Positions 7,002 through 16,031 of a DNA stretch of 64,000 nucleotides are shown here, in pieces (position 1 is the first letter of the stretch; each line of letters opens with the position of its first letter). The stretch spans positions 1 to 64,000 of the forward strand of contig JAHECR010000019.1 in NCBI GenBank assembly GCA_024641655.1, written 5' to 3'. A model generated the notes under the pieces. The model was given only the letters and a program-made list of their open reading frames with translations, searched no databases and was not told the origin of the DNA. Source of the stretch: Acidimicrobiaceae bacterium (lineage in GTDB: Bacteria > Actinomycetota > Acidimicrobiia > Acidimicrobiales > UBA8592). A program made the position numbers and the translations under genes.

Positions 7002-9221
7002 ATGAGCTCGGGACCTCCGTTCGCCGGATTGCGCGTTCTCGAGATCGGCGACGGCATCGCCCTCCGGACCGCAGGGATGCTGCTGGCCGATCTCGGCGCC
7101 GATGTCGTGCGGCTCGGGGGCGCAGCGCCGGCGGACCCGTCGGCGCCCGGACCGTTGTGTTGGGACCGGGGCAAGACGCTCGCACTCGGACTCCCGGCCG
7201 GCGCGGACTCCAGCGATCCCTCGGTGCGGCGATTGCTGGAACGGGCCGACGCGGTGCTGGTCGATGCCACGCCGGCGGCCCTGCACCGGCGCGGTCTCGA
7301 AGCCGAGGCCGTGGCTTTGGTGAACCCGGCGGCATCGCATGTGTGGCTGCCACCCGTCGCGACGAACGGCCGGTGGGCCGAGCTGCCCGAGAGCGGCCTG
7401 TTGCTCGACGCGATCAGTGGGTTCGCGGCACACCACCCCGCCACCCGGGATGTGCCGGTGGCTCAGGTCGTCCCCACCCGCCTGCACCTCCACGGCGCCA
7501 TGGGCGCTGCGGCTGCCGCTGCGGCGTTCGTGGCGCGCGACCGGGACGGATGGGGCCGGGCGGCGACGGTCACCGGCCTGCAGGCCGTCGGCGCGTCGCT
7601 GTGCACCCTCATCACCAAGGCCGTCGACGGTCCGGCGGTGATCTCGCCGGGCAAGTCCCTCGCGGGCGGGCCGAACTTCCGGATGTACCAGGATCGCGAC
7701 GGTCGCTGGCTGTTCCTCGCGGCGTTGTCGCCGGAGCTGTTCCTCCGGGCGCTCGACGTGCTCGACGCCATGGAGGTCATGGTGCGCGACGACGTGATGG
7801 GCGAGTTCGCGAACGTGTTGCGACCCGGCGTGGGCGAACAGGTGACCGAGCGCCTCGCAGGCGTGTTCGCGACCCGGACGACCGACGAGTGGCTCGCGAT
7901 CTTCGGCGACGCCGGGATCCCGATCGCGGCGTTGGGCCTCCCCGAGGAATGGCTCGAAGGCGGTCTCGTGGCCCACGCCTCACCCCCGGTGCGACGCCGC
8001 CATCGCGTGCTCGGCGAGATCGTGATGCCGGGGTTCCCGGTCGCGTTCGAGTCGGCCACGGTGTCGGTCGGCGTGCCCGGTGGCAGCGTCGAGGAGGTGT
8101 CCGACGTGTGGGCCGACATCGGGCCAGTTCCTCCGCCGACTGCGCCGCGCCCGTCTGACGACCGCCCGCTCGTGGGCCTTCGGGTGATCGACACGTCGAC
8201 CTTCCTCGCAGCGCCGTTCATCAGCGCGCTCTTCGCCGAGCAGGGGGCCGAGGTCGTCAAGGTCGAGTCGGTCACCGGCGACCCGTACCAGGCGTTCCCG
8301 GGGGCATACAGCGTCGCCAACCAGCACAAGCGCCGGCTTCGGGTCGATCTGCGCGACGACGCCGAGCGGGTGCGGTTCTTCGATCTCGTGAGCCGGGCCG
8401 ACATCGTCGTGGACAACCTGCTCCCGGCGAGCCTCGAGCGACTGGGGTTGGCCCACGAGGCCTTCCTCGAGGCCAACCCCGACGTGATCCGGTGCTCGGT
8501 CACCGCGTTCGGCCAGTCCGGCCCGTGGGCGGAGCTTCCCGGATTCGATCCGCTCCTCCAGTCCATGTCGGGCCTGGCGACGGTCCAGGGCGGTGCCGAC
8601 CGACCGATCACCACCGGGGCGCCGGTCCACGACGTGACCACCGGCGCGCTCGGCGCGCTCGGCGCGCTCGGCGCGCTCCACCAGCGAGCTCAGGGTGGTG
8701 CCGGGCAACGGGTGTTCACCTCGTTGGCCGCAGCCTCGACCCTGCTGCAGAGCGGTGAGTTGACCAGGTACGAGGGTCGACCCCCTCGACCCGTCGGTGG
8801 TCCGGACTTCCCAGGGCCGACACCCTGGAACAGGTACTACCGCGCCGCCGACGGCTGGCTCGCCGTGGATGCCGACGCGACGGCGCTCTGCGAAGCCCTG
8901 GGCCGCCGGGAGCTCGCCGCACTCGATGCGGCCGACGCGGCCGAGGCGATCGCGGAGATCGTCGCCGCCGCCGACGCCTCGGTGTGGGCCGACCGGCTCG
9001 CCGCTGCGGGAGTGCCCGCATGTGTCGTCACGCCGGCGTACGGCCTCGACGATGCGTTCCTCGTCGAGCAGCGGTACGCAGGCATCGTCGAGTCACCGGC
9101 GTCGGGACGATTCCAGGTCATCAACGGGTTCACCGACTGGCGCGGCGCTGAGCGACTCCCGCAGATCGCCGCCGAGGCCTGGCTCGTCGATCCGACGACG
9201 ATCGACACTCTGTTTCGTTGA
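7002..9221 (+). CDS. Tandem-domain type III CoA-transferase (CaiB/BaiF family)
   Basis: The 739-residue protein contains two CaiB/BaiF domains in one chain, roughly residues 1-380 and 385-739, each opening with the LRVxExxxxxAAP-like Rossmann start (GLRVLEIG; GLRVIDTSTFLAAPF). Type III enzymes move CoA between acids through an aspartyl intermediate. The second half keeps this residue in PGFDPLLQSMSG (Asp516). At the equivalent place the first half has Gly132 (ESGLLLDAISG), so only the C-terminal half looks competent. A nine-base unit repeated four times (8643-8678) encodes GAL repeats in the second domain. The ATG is preceded by GAAGGGAAG. The two other tandem CoA-transferases in the window show the opposite active-site pattern. 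Confidence 0.92.
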   Translation: MSSGPPFAGLRVLEIGDGIALRTAGMLLADLGADVVRLGGAAPADPSAPGPLCWDRGKTLALGLPAGADSSDPSVRRLLERADAVLVDATPAALHRRGLEAEAVALVNPAASHVWLPPVATNGRWAELPESGLLLDAISGFAAHHPATRDVPVAQVVPTRLHLHGAMGAAAAAAAFVARDRDGWGRAATVTGLQAVGASLCTLITKAVDGPAVISPGKSLAGGPNFRMYQDRDGRWLFLAALSPELFLRALDVLDAMEVMVRDDVMGEFANVLRPGVGEQVTERLAGVFATRTTDEWLAIFGDAGIPIAALGLPEEWLEGGLVAHASPPVRRRHRVLGEIVMPGFPVAFESATVSVGVPGGSVEEVSDVWADIGPVPPPTAPRPSDDRPLVGLRVIDTSTFLAAPFISALFAEQGAEVVKVESVTGDPYQAFPGAYSVANQHKRRLRVDLRDDAERVRFFDLVSRADIVVDNLLPASLERLGLAHEAFLEANPDVIRCSVTAFGQSGPWAELPGFDPLLQSMSGLATVQGGADRPITTGAPVHDVTTGALGALGALGALHQRAQGGAGQRVFTSLAAASTLLQSGELTRYEGRPPRPVGGPDFPGPTPWNRYYRAADGWLAVDADATALCEALGRRELAALDAADAAEAIAEIVAAADASVWADRLAAAGVPACVVTPAYGLDDAFLVEQRYAGIVESPASGRFQVINGFTDWRGAERLPQIAAEAWLVDPTTIDTLFR
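8643..8678 (+). repeat. Four copies of GGCGCGCTC within the CoA-transferase gene
   Basis: Four perfect nine-base units lie head to tail and encode GAL four times in the C-terminal CoA-transferase domain. Copy-number change would add or remove three residues without a frameshift. Confidence 0.9.
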
Positions 9222-9262
9222 CTCGTCGGTGCGTCGCCGAGCCGTGGTGGCGGCGCGACCGG

Positions 9263-10075
9263 TCAGCGCTGGCCGCGGAACGCTTGCGCGGCGGCGCCGA
9301 AGTCGGGGTGCGACACGAGCTTCATGTGGCGCTCGTGTTCGAGGTCGAGGTAGTCGGCGAAACCCATCCGCTCGCTCGAGAGGAAGTTCTCCTTGAGCGT
9401 TCGGAGGGCCAGCGGCTTGTAGCGCTTGAGGGAGTCGATCAGCTTGTCGACCGCGGGGCGGAACGACTCGGCGGGGTAGACGGCCGAGACGAAACCGATG
9501 TCGAGCGCCTCGTCGGCGTCGAACTTCCCCCGCAGCAGGAACAGCTCCCGTGCCTTTGCGCCACCGACGATCCGAGACAGCGTCCACGGCAGGCCCATGT
9601 CGCCGGCCACGGTCACATCGAGGAAGGCCGTGGCGAACCGCGCCGCCGACGACGCGACGCGCAGGTCGCAGGCTGCGGCGTAGCCGAAGCCGGCACCCGC
9701 GCACGCCCCGTTGATCGCGGCGACCGTGATCTGGGGCATCTCGTGGATCGCCGCCGAAGCGCGCAGCCGCCAGACCTCACCACCGCGGCGGTCGGTGCCG
9801 CTGCTCTCGCCGCCGTCGCCGTCGCCGTCGGACCGCCCGCTCGCCGAGACGAGATCGGCGCCCGGGCAGAAGAACCGGTCGCCGGCGCCGGTGAGTACGG
9901 CGATGCGTACGTCGGGTCGTTGCGCCAGCCCGCGCGCTGCCGCTCCGAGCCCCTCGACGGTGTCGAGTCGGACGGCGTTGCGATTGTCGGGGCGGTCGAT
10001 GGTGATGGTCGCCACACCGTCGTCGACGGTGCAGGTGACGTCTGGTGTGCCGGTGTCCACGGCGTCGGTGCTCAT
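9263..10075 (-). CDS. Enoyl-CoA hydratase/isomerase family protein
   Basis: This 270-residue crotonase-fold protein shows the two oxyanion-hole segments GAGDRFFCPGADL (63-75) and GACAGAGFGYAAACDLR (123-139). The usual catalytic glutamates are not obvious: where hydratases have the PEVxxGxxP glutamate, this one reads LDVTVAGDMGLPW (152-164). That pattern is more like isomerase or ring-acting members, so the reaction is open. A glycine/aspartate/serine-rich insert (residues 79-97) lies in the variable loop near the active site. A TAGTCT box six bases before the ATG suggests a leaderless transcript of its own, although it also follows the hydrolase gene of the minus-strand operon by 41 bases. 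Confidence 0.88.
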   Translation of the reverse strand: MSTDAVDTGTPDVTCTVDDGVATITIDRPDNRNAVRLDTVEGLGAAARGLAQRPDVRIAVLTGAGDRFFCPGADLVSASGRSDGDGDGGESSGTDRRGGEVWRLRASAAIHEMPQITVAAINGACAGAGFGYAAACDLRVASSAARFATAFLDVTVAGDMGLPWTLSRIVGGAKARELFLLRGKFDADEALDIGFVSAVYPAESFRPAVDKLIDSLKRYKPLALRTLKENFLSSERMGFADYLDLEHERHMKLVSHPDFGAAAQAFRGQR

Positions 10076-10081
10076 GGCCGC

Positions 10082-10087
10082 AGACTA
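10082..10087 (-). promoter_or_regulatory. Leaderless-type -10 (TAGTCT)
   Basis: On the minus strand TAGTCT is followed by six bases and then the ATG of the crotonase gene, which would place the transcription start at the start codon. Confidence 0.45.
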
Positions 10088-10116
10088 CTCACCGGCGTCT
10101 CGGGGAGGCGCTGCGC

Positions 10117-10872
10117 TCACTCGAGCCCGGCGAGGAAGGCACGAATCGCGCGCGGCACGGCGTGCGGGTCGCGCTTCCAGAGGTCGTGACCGTCGTCGAT
10201 CACCACGAGGTGCACGTCGGGGCGCGCCGCCCGGTAGGCGGCGATCACGTCCTCGGTTGCCATCGCGCTCCGGCGCGTCCCGTGCATCAACATCAGCGGC
10301 ACGTCGATCTGCGCGAGCCGGTCGTAGTACAGCTCGGTGTGGGCTTGCTCGATCACCTTGGCGATCAGCGGTGCCGGGATCCGATCGGTGAACGGACGCC
10401 CGAAGCGCTCCCGCGCCTGGAGCACGGCGATGGCCTCGAGCGGCGGCGCGATCTGCGCCGCGGGGTAGTCACCCACACTGATGCTGGCGAGCTTGTCGGG
10501 GTTCTCGACAGCCCAACGCATTGCGTACGCGGTGCCACGTGAGTACGACGCGATGTGGACCCGCGTGAGCCCGGTGGCTGCGACGACTGCGTCGAGGTCG
10601 GCGACGTGCGCGTCGAGGTCATAGGGATCGTCGGGCTTGTCCGAGGGGCCGCGACCGCGCAGGTCGGGCACGATGAGTCGCCGCGGGGCGAGCGCGTCGA
10701 TGAGGGTCAGGTGGTCGAGGGCCTCTTCGCCGAAGCCGGGAACGAAGACGAGGGGCACGCGCGAGTGATCGGTTTCGGCGTCGACCGCGTCGAGGTAGTG
10801 CAAGGTGACGTCGCCGTTGCAGGCCCAACGCGAGTGCCGATGGGGCGTGCCCTCGGCGGCGGCGCTCGTCAT
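10117..10872 (-). CDS. Alpha/beta hydrolase
   Basis: This 251-residue hydrolase begins its core with LVFVPGFGEEALDH and has the nucleophile elbow ASYSRGTA, in which the usual first glycine of GxSxG is serine. RGRGPSDKP resembles the HG/RGxGxS strand of the fold, and DDGHDLWKRD near the end supplies the catalytic histidine. The ATG overlaps the TGA of the upstream F420-type oxidoreductase gene by four bases (ATGA), which implies translational coupling and fixes the start. It is the last of five tightly packed genes; a crotonase gene follows after 41 bases. The substrate is unknown. Confidence 0.9.
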   Translation of the reverse strand: MTSAAAEGTPHRHSRWACNGDVTLHYLDAVDAETDHSRVPLVFVPGFGEEALDHLTLIDALAPRRLIVPDLRGRGPSDKPDDPYDLDAHVADLDAVVAATGLTRVHIASYSRGTAYAMRWAVENPDKLASISVGDYPAAQIAPPLEAIAVLQARERFGRPFTDRIPAPLIAKVIEQAHTELYYDRLAQIDVPLMLMHGTRRSAMATEDVIAAYRAARPDVHLVVIDDGHDLWKRDPHAVPRAIRAFLAGLE

Positions 10873-11732
10873 CGGGTCAGTTCCCGCAGGGCGAGCCGGT
10901 CGCCGGCGTCGAAGGCCATCGGGTAGATGCATAACGTGTCGATACCTGCTTCGCGGTACTGCTCGACCCTCGCCCGAGCCGCACCGAGGTCAGCGCGCGG
11001 CAGCGTCGTTCCGGCCACGATCTCGTCGACGGTCTCGATCCCCTGGGCGAGGAAGTTCCGGTGATAGTTGGCCATGGCGTCGTAGCGTTCCGCGTCCGCG
11101 TAGCGGTGTTCGTCGCTCATCAGGCGCAGGTACAGGGCAATGCGTGGTCGTCGCCCCGCCGGTGCCGCGCTGCGGATGCGCTGCACCGAATCGGCGGCGT
11201 GCTCGGGGGTGAGCCAGTTGAGCACGAGCCCGTCGGCCTCCTCGGCCCCGAGCTGGACCATCTTCGGTCCGAGAGCGGCGATCAGGACCGGCCACCCGGA
11301 GCCATAGGCCATGCCGCTGCTGGACCGGGAACGCATGTCGCGAATCCAGTCGCGCATGTGGTCGATCTGGCGAGCCGGGAACTCGACGCCCATCCGTCCG
11401 GTCTGTTCGGGGTGCGACACCCCCAGGCCGAGCGAGAAGCGCCCCTCGGATAGCTCCTGCAGCGTCGCAGCCAGGTTTGGGAGGACGAGCCGGTGGTGCA
11501 TCGGCACCGCAGCGACACCGACCGTGCCCCGCACGGTGGTGGTGGCGCTGAACATCGCCGCGAACGTCGCGAAGGCGTCGCGTCCGGTCAGCCGACCGTC
11601 GCCGTCGTACCCAGCGCCCCTTGCGCTGTCGGGCACGAAGAGCTCGTCGTAGCCGTGGTCTTCCGCGAAGCGGCCGGCCTCGATCAGGTCGCGGCCGGGC
11701 AGATTGCGAATGCAGATGGCAAGATCCATCAT
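10869..11732 (-). CDS. LLM class F420-dependent oxidoreductase
   Basis: This 287-residue luciferase-like TIM-barrel protein is the class that in actinobacteria usually binds F420 rather than FMN. Typical segments are AEDHGYDELFVPDS near the N-terminus, the LGLGVSHPEQ glycine loop, and ALGPKMVQLGAEEADGLVLNWLTPEH. The start is fixed by an ATGA overlap with the stop of the upstream hotdog gene; a methionine one codon later is an alternative. The stop in turn overlaps the hydrolase start. It sits between a hotdog protein and a hydrolase, which suggests a redox step on a CoA or lactone intermediate. The reaction is not known. Confidence 0.88.
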   Translation of the reverse strand: MMDLAICIRNLPGRDLIEAGRFAEDHGYDELFVPDSARGAGYDGDGRLTGRDAFATFAAMFSATTTVRGTVGVAAVPMHHRLVLPNLAATLQELSEGRFSLGLGVSHPEQTGRMGVEFPARQIDHMRDWIRDMRSRSSSGMAYGSGWPVLIAALGPKMVQLGAEEADGLVLNWLTPEHAADSVQRIRSAAPAGRRPRIALYLRLMSDEHRYADAERYDAMANYHRNFLAQGIETVDEIVAGTTLPRADLGAARARVEQYREAGIDTLCIYPMAFDAGDRLALRELTR

Positions 11733-12502
11733 CGGTCCCTTCGTTGGAGCAGAACGACCACGCTCGACACGGTGCGGTCGGCGTTGCCGGCGTCGTGGAG
11801 GCGGACGTGGACGGTTTCGAGGTTGCCGGTGCGCCCGACCGATTCCGCCTCGGCCCGCATTGGGCCGACGTCCATTCGGGCGAGGTAGCGGATGTCGAGA
11901 TCGACGGCTTCGAAGTCGGGGCCGCACACGTGCTCGGCAGCCAGTTCGGCGACGAACGCCTGGACGCCGCCTTGGACGGTTCCGGCCATGCCGTTGGACA
12001 GCTGGGGGGTCGGTTCGACTTCGAGCGTGCGGGCGTCGATGACGCGCGCGTTGACGAGGCGCTCATAGGACTGGAGGTCAGAAGGCAGCGCGTCGGAGGT
12101 GAACGGCGTCGTCGCGACCACTCGGTTCATGAAGGTGGTGACGGCCGACGCGAACGGCCGGCCTTCGTGGCACAGGGTCGTGCGGGCGACGACCAGGCGG
12201 CGCCCGACCCGCAACGGGCGACTCACCAGCTCGACCAGACCCGTTGCGGGCACGGAATCGGTGACCTGGACCCGGAGGTCGACGGTCGGATTGCGCGGTC
12301 CGTCGGGGACATGGCCGCCGATCACGTCGACGAACGTCGCCAGGATCGCCAATCGAGGCCGCTGCGACCAGGTGGGCCACATCGACGGGAGCAGCATCGC
12401 AGTTCCCGTTGCTTCGTCGTCGGCGCACAACACGTTGATGCCCATGGCGTGCAGGAAGTGATCGTCGGGCAGCGCCGGGCGCGTCTCGGGCAGGTTGCTC
12501 AT
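11729..12502 (-). CDS. Double-hotdog thioesterase-like protein
   Basis: This 257-residue protein is built from two hotdog-like halves. The first spans about residues 35-125 (LAILATFVDVIGGH, then RRLVVARTTLCHEGRPFASAVTTF). The second spans about 170-255 (GMAGTVQGGVQAFVAELAAEHV, then DLDIRYLARMDVGPMRAEAE). The GTVQGGV segment matches the substrate-helix start of PaaI-like acyl-CoA thioesterases, so CoA-ester hydrolysis or binding is likely. A clear paralogue, with nearly the same order of segments, is encoded at 44713-45492. It is coupled to the next gene by an ATGA overlap and lies seven bases after the SDR gene. Confidence 0.75.
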   Translation of the reverse strand: MSNLPETRPALPDDHFLHAMGINVLCADDEATGTAMLLPSMWPTWSQRPRLAILATFVDVIGGHVPDGPRNPTVDLRVQVTDSVPATGLVELVSRPLRVGRRLVVARTTLCHEGRPFASAVTTFMNRVVATTPFTSDALPSDLQSYERLVNARVIDARTLEVEPTPQLSNGMAGTVQGGVQAFVAELAAEHVCGPDFEAVDLDIRYLARMDVGPMRAEAESVGRTGNLETVHVRLHDAGNADRTVSSVVVLLQRRDR

Positions 12503-12509
12503 GACGTGC

Positions 12510-13265
12510 TCATCGCGCGGTCCAGCCGCCGTCGACGGCGATGATCTGGCCGGTGCAGTAGGTCGAGGCGTCGCTCGCCAGGAACAGCAGGACCCCATCG
12601 AGCTCGTCGGGTTCGCCGTAGCGGCCCATGGGACAGTTGCGGCGCATTACTGCGGTGGAGCGCTCGTCGTCGATCATGGCCTGCATGCCCTCGGAGGGGA
12701 AGAACCCTGGTGCGATGGCATTCACCCGGACGCCGTCGCGGGCCCACTGGCAGCCGAGCTCCCGGGTGAGGTTGACGACCGCCCCCTTCGCCGCAGTGTA
12801 GGCCCCGTTGGGGAAGGGCCACGACGACCCGAGGCCGAGCACCGAGGCGATGTTGATGATCGAACCCGAGCCGGCGTCGATCATCGCGCGCCCCGCGAGC
12901 TGGCACAGTTCGAACACGGCCACGAGGTTGATCTCCAGACTGGCGCGGAGGTCGTCGATGCGTTGATCGAGCGCGGCCGTGCTCACCCCGCCGCCCGCGT
13001 TGTTCACGAAGATGTCGACGCGTCCGAATCGGGTCAGTGTCGTCTCGACCAGGTGGGCACGATCATCGGAGCGCATCAGATCGGCCTCGACGGCCACCAC
13101 GCCCGGCACCTCCGAGGCCAGCGCGTCGAGGCGCTCGATCCGTCGTGCGGTCGCCACGACCGAGGCCCCTTCCTCGGCGAGGACCCGGGCGAAGCGCTCG
13201 CCGAGACCACTCGAGGCACCCGTGACGACGGCTACCTTGTCCGCAACGGAGAACCGGTCGCTCAT
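12510..13265 (-). CDS. SDR family oxidoreductase
   Basis: This classical 251-residue SDR has the cofactor loop TGASSGLG (15-22), NNAG (88-91) and the catalytic YTAAK motif. A C-terminal segment ending in CTGQIIAVDGGW is typical of FabG-like enzymes. It would interconvert a hydroxyl and a ketone with NAD(P)H, probably on a CoA-linked or free intermediate of the same pathway. Its ATG overlaps the stop of the preceding SDR gene (ATGA), so the two SDRs are translated together. No unusual residue is seen. Confidence 0.93.
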   Translation of the reverse strand: MSDRFSVADKVAVVTGASSGLGERFARVLAEEGASVVATARRIERLDALASEVPGVVAVEADLMRSDDRAHLVETTLTRFGRVDIFVNNAGGGVSTAALDQRIDDLRASLEINLVAVFELCQLAGRAMIDAGSGSIINIASVLGLGSSWPFPNGAYTAAKGAVVNLTRELGCQWARDGVRVNAIAPGFFPSEGMQAMIDDERSTAVMRRNCPMGRYGEPDELDGVLLFLASDASTYCTGQIIAVDGGWTAR

Positions 13266-14116
13266 GACGGCTCGGTCGTCAGGGCCCGGCGGAACAGTCG
13301 GGTGATACGCATCACCGCGCTGCCATCGACGTCGACGAGCTTGTCGGCCACCATGGCTCGGGCGAAGTCCGAATCCTGAGCCCGCAGGGGTGGGCTCTCG
13401 AGCGTGGAGATCTCGTGCAGGACGTCAGCGACGGCTTCAGCGCTGAGCCCGCTCTGCTCGAACGCGCTCGCCCGCATCGAGTCGAACGCTTCGTACAAGG
13501 GCGCATAAGGTGCCGACGGGCCGGCCATGTGTGCGCTCGGCTTGGACAGGAACGTCGTCTTCACCGGTCCGGGCTCGAGCAGGGTCACGTGGATACCGAA
13601 CATCGCGACCACCGGGGCCAGGGACTCGAAGAGACCTTCGATCGCGAACTTCGACGCGGCGTAGGCATCGTTGAATGCGAGACCGCGGACACCGTTCACG
13701 CTCGAGACGGCGATGATCCGACCACCGCCGGCGGCACGCATTGCCGGCAGGACAGCTCTGGTGGCTCGTGCGGTGCCGAGGTAGTTGATCTCCACGGAGC
13801 GCCGAAGATCGTCGACGCTGACGTCCTCGAGCGCACCGTTGTACGACCGTGCTGCGTTGTTCACGAGCACGTCGACCCGGCCATGCCGTTCTATCGCGTC
13901 AGCCACCACCTGTTCCACATGCGGGCCGGAGACGTCCAGTTCCACGATCTCGTGGCCTCCGCCGGACGGGCCGAGGACTTCGCGCAGCGCATCGGCCGTG
14001 GCCAGGTCGCGGACACCGGCCACGACGGTGTCGCCGGCCCGTGCGAAGCGCGTTGCCGCGGCGAACCCGATGCCGCTGCCACTGCCGGTGATGAGGACGA
14101 TGCGAGGGGAAGTCAT
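13262..14116 (-). CDS. SDR family oxidoreductase, first gene of operon
   Basis: This SDR of about 284 residues carries TGSGSGIG as the cofactor loop and NNAARSYNGALEDV around the NNAG position, with YAASK as the active site. It is longer at the C-terminus than its neighbour and resembles the subgroup annotated as oxidoreductases of sterol or retinol type. I prefer the ATG at 14116 because a TAGCGT box lies twelve bases upstream. A GTG at 14125 in the same frame is the alternative. It opens a run of five minus-strand genes joined by overlaps or very short gaps. Confidence 0.9.
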   Translation of the reverse strand: MTSPRIVLITGSGSGIGFAAATRFARAGDTVVAGVRDLATADALREVLGPSGGGHEIVELDVSGPHVEQVVADAIERHGRVDVLVNNAARSYNGALEDVSVDDLRRSVEINYLGTARATRAVLPAMRAAGGGRIIAVSSVNGVRGLAFNDAYAASKFAIEGLFESLAPVVAMFGIHVTLLEPGPVKTTFLSKPSAHMAGPSAPYAPLYEAFDSMRASAFEQSGLSAEAVADVLHEISTLESPPLRAQDSDFARAMVADKLVDVDGSAVMRITRLFRRALTTEPS

Positions 14117-14128
14117 GGTCGGCACCGG

Positions 14129-14134
14129 ACGCTA
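14129..14134 (-). promoter_or_regulatory. Candidate -10 (TAGCGT) of the SDR-led operon
   Basis: TAGCGT on the minus strand lies twelve bases before the ATG at 14116. A start six to seven bases downstream would leave only a few bases of leader. This would drive the five-gene operon that runs to 10117. Confidence 0.4.
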
Positions 14135-14260
14135 GCCGCACCTCGTCCAGGCCGACCACCGGAGGCGGCACCGGCCCGGCAGCGGGGCGAAGCGCATGGA
14201 GCGGCCGCTTTCGCGCGATGCCGCTGCGCCCGGTAGAACAGTCGCCGTGAGCGTGACGTC

Positions 14261-16009
14261 GTGAGCGTGAGGTCGTGGGGGCGCTCAGCGTCGAGCTGGC
14301 TGCCGGGTGTCGAGGCGGCGCGTTCATATGACCGGAGGCAGGCCCGAGGCGATGTCACCGCCGGCATCGTCGTGGCCGCGCTGCTGGTTCCCCAGGGGAT
14401 GGCTTACGCGCAGCTCGCTGGTCTGCCGCCCGAGACGGGTCTGTACGCGACGGTCGCCTGTCTCGTTGCCTATGCGGTCGTCGGCCCATCGCCCACGCTC
14501 CTGCTCGGCCCCGACAGCTCGCTCGCGGCGTTGATTGCTGCTGCCGTCGTGCCCTTGGCCGGCGATGACACCGCGTCGATCGTTCCGCTCGCGGCGATGC
14601 TCGCGATCCTCGTCGGGTTGATCAGTGTCGTCGGCGGGTTCCTGCGCCTCGGGACGATTACGGAATTGTTCTCCAAGCCGGTGCGCGTCGGGTACCTGCA
14701 CGGTCTCGCCGCAGTGATCCTGGCCGGACAGCTCCCCGTCTTGTTCGGCTTCTCGGTGAAGTCCGAGGGGTTCGTCGAGACGGTGCGGTCCTTCGTCGAG
14801 GGCATCGCAAACGGCACCAACGGGTACGCGTTGGGCCTCGGGGTGGCGACGCTGTGCATCATCGTGGGGGGACGACTCTTGTCGGCGAAGCTTCCCGGTG
14901 TGCTCGTGGCGGTCGTGGCCACGACTGCGGTGTCGTGGGCGTTCGGCCTCGAGGGCGAAGGGGTCACTGCGGTGGGGACGATCCCGGTGGGGCTGCCGAC
15001 CCCCGGTCTGGCCCACGTCGCGCTCGCCGATGTCCGGTCCTTGCTTCCAGCGGCGATCGCGATCGCGCTCGTCGCCCTCGCCGACACCAGCACGCTGTCG
15101 TCCGCTGTCGCTCGACGTCCGGCGGGCGACGGTCGTCTCACCGAGCCCGTGGACCCGAACCGGGAGATCATCGGGCTCGGCGTGGCCAACGTCGCCTGTG
15201 GCTTCATGCAGGGCTTTCCGGTCAGCGCGAGCACGACTCGGACGATGGTCGCCGCGTCGGTCGGGTCGCGTTCCCAACTCGCGGGCGTCACGGGCGCCGC
15301 GCTGGTGGCGGTGGTGCTGCTCGCCGGCGGTGACCTCGTGGCCCACCTGCCGGTTCCTGTTCTGGCGGCGGTCATCATCGCCGCCGCGGTCAGGATGGTC
15401 GATCTGGCGACCCTCCGATTCTTGTGGCGCGTGCGATGGTCTGACCTAGCGCTCTCACTCACGGCGACCGCTGCGGTGGTTGCGTTCGGCGTCTTCGAGG
15501 GCATTGCGGTCGCGGTCGGACTGTCCTTGGCCGTCTTCGTGGGGCGATCCTGGAGGCCCTACGACGCGGTGCTCGGTCGGCTCGAGGGCGTGAAGGGGTA
15601 CCACGATCTCGAGCGACATCCGGGCGGACGGCGCGTGCCCGGACTGGTTGTGTTCCGGTTCGATGCGCCGCTGTACTTCGCCAATGCGGAGCACTTCCGG
15701 CGACGCGTCGAGCAGGTACTGGACGAGGAAGCCCAGACCGTGGCCTGGCTCCTGATCGCGGCCGAGCCGATCACCGACATCGACACCACGGCAGCCGAGA
15801 TGCTCGACCACCTCCTCGACGAGCTCCGCAAGCGTGGCGTGCACTTGGCGTTCGCCGAGTTGAAGGGCCGACCGAAGGACCAGTTGCGCCGGTACGGGCT
15901 CTACGAGCGGATAGGGGACGACGCTTTCCATCCGACTCTGGGCCGGGCGATCGACGCGTACGTCGATGCCACAGGCGTCGACTGGACCGACTGGTCCGAC
16001 GACCTCTGA
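14261..16009 (+). CDS. SulP-family anion transporter with STAS domain
   Basis: This 582-residue inner-membrane transporter begins its core with DVTAGIVVAALLVPQGMAYAQLAGLPPETGLY, the signature opening of SulP proteins. About ten to twelve hydrophobic segments follow up to residue 430. The GFMQGFPVSASTTRT stretch (residues 312-326) matches the conserved PxxxSxSRT loop near the anion site. A cytoplasmic STAS domain (about 465-575) begins at GLVVFRFDAPLYFANAEHF. The family imports sulfate, bicarbonate or organic anions; the ligand cannot be assigned. The GTG start lies inside a short duplicated stretch (14247-14256 and 14261-14270 share GTGAGCGTGA), so the start could be misplaced by a few codons. 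Confidence 0.92.
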   Translation: MSVRSWGRSASSWLPGVEAARSYDRRQARGDVTAGIVVAALLVPQGMAYAQLAGLPPETGLYATVACLVAYAVVGPSPTLLLGPDSSLAALIAAAVVPLAGDDTASIVPLAAMLAILVGLISVVGGFLRLGTITELFSKPVRVGYLHGLAAVILAGQLPVLFGFSVKSEGFVETVRSFVEGIANGTNGYALGLGVATLCIIVGGRLLSAKLPGVLVAVVATTAVSWAFGLEGEGVTAVGTIPVGLPTPGLAHVALADVRSLLPAAIAIALVALADTSTLSSAVARRPAGDGRLTEPVDPNREIIGLGVANVACGFMQGFPVSASTTRTMVAASVGSRSQLAGVTGAALVAVVLLAGGDLVAHLPVPVLAAVIIAAAVRMVDLATLRFLWRVRWSDLALSLTATAAVVAFGVFEGIAVAVGLSLAVFVGRSWRPYDAVLGRLEGVKGYHDLERHPGGRRVPGLVVFRFDAPLYFANAEHFRRRVEQVLDEEAQTVAWLLIAAEPITDIDTTAAEMLDHLLDELRKRGVHLAFAELKGRPKDQLRRYGLYERIGDDAFHPTLGRAIDAYVDATGVDWTDWSDDL

Positions 16010-16031
16010 AGCACCAGATCGGAGGTCGACT

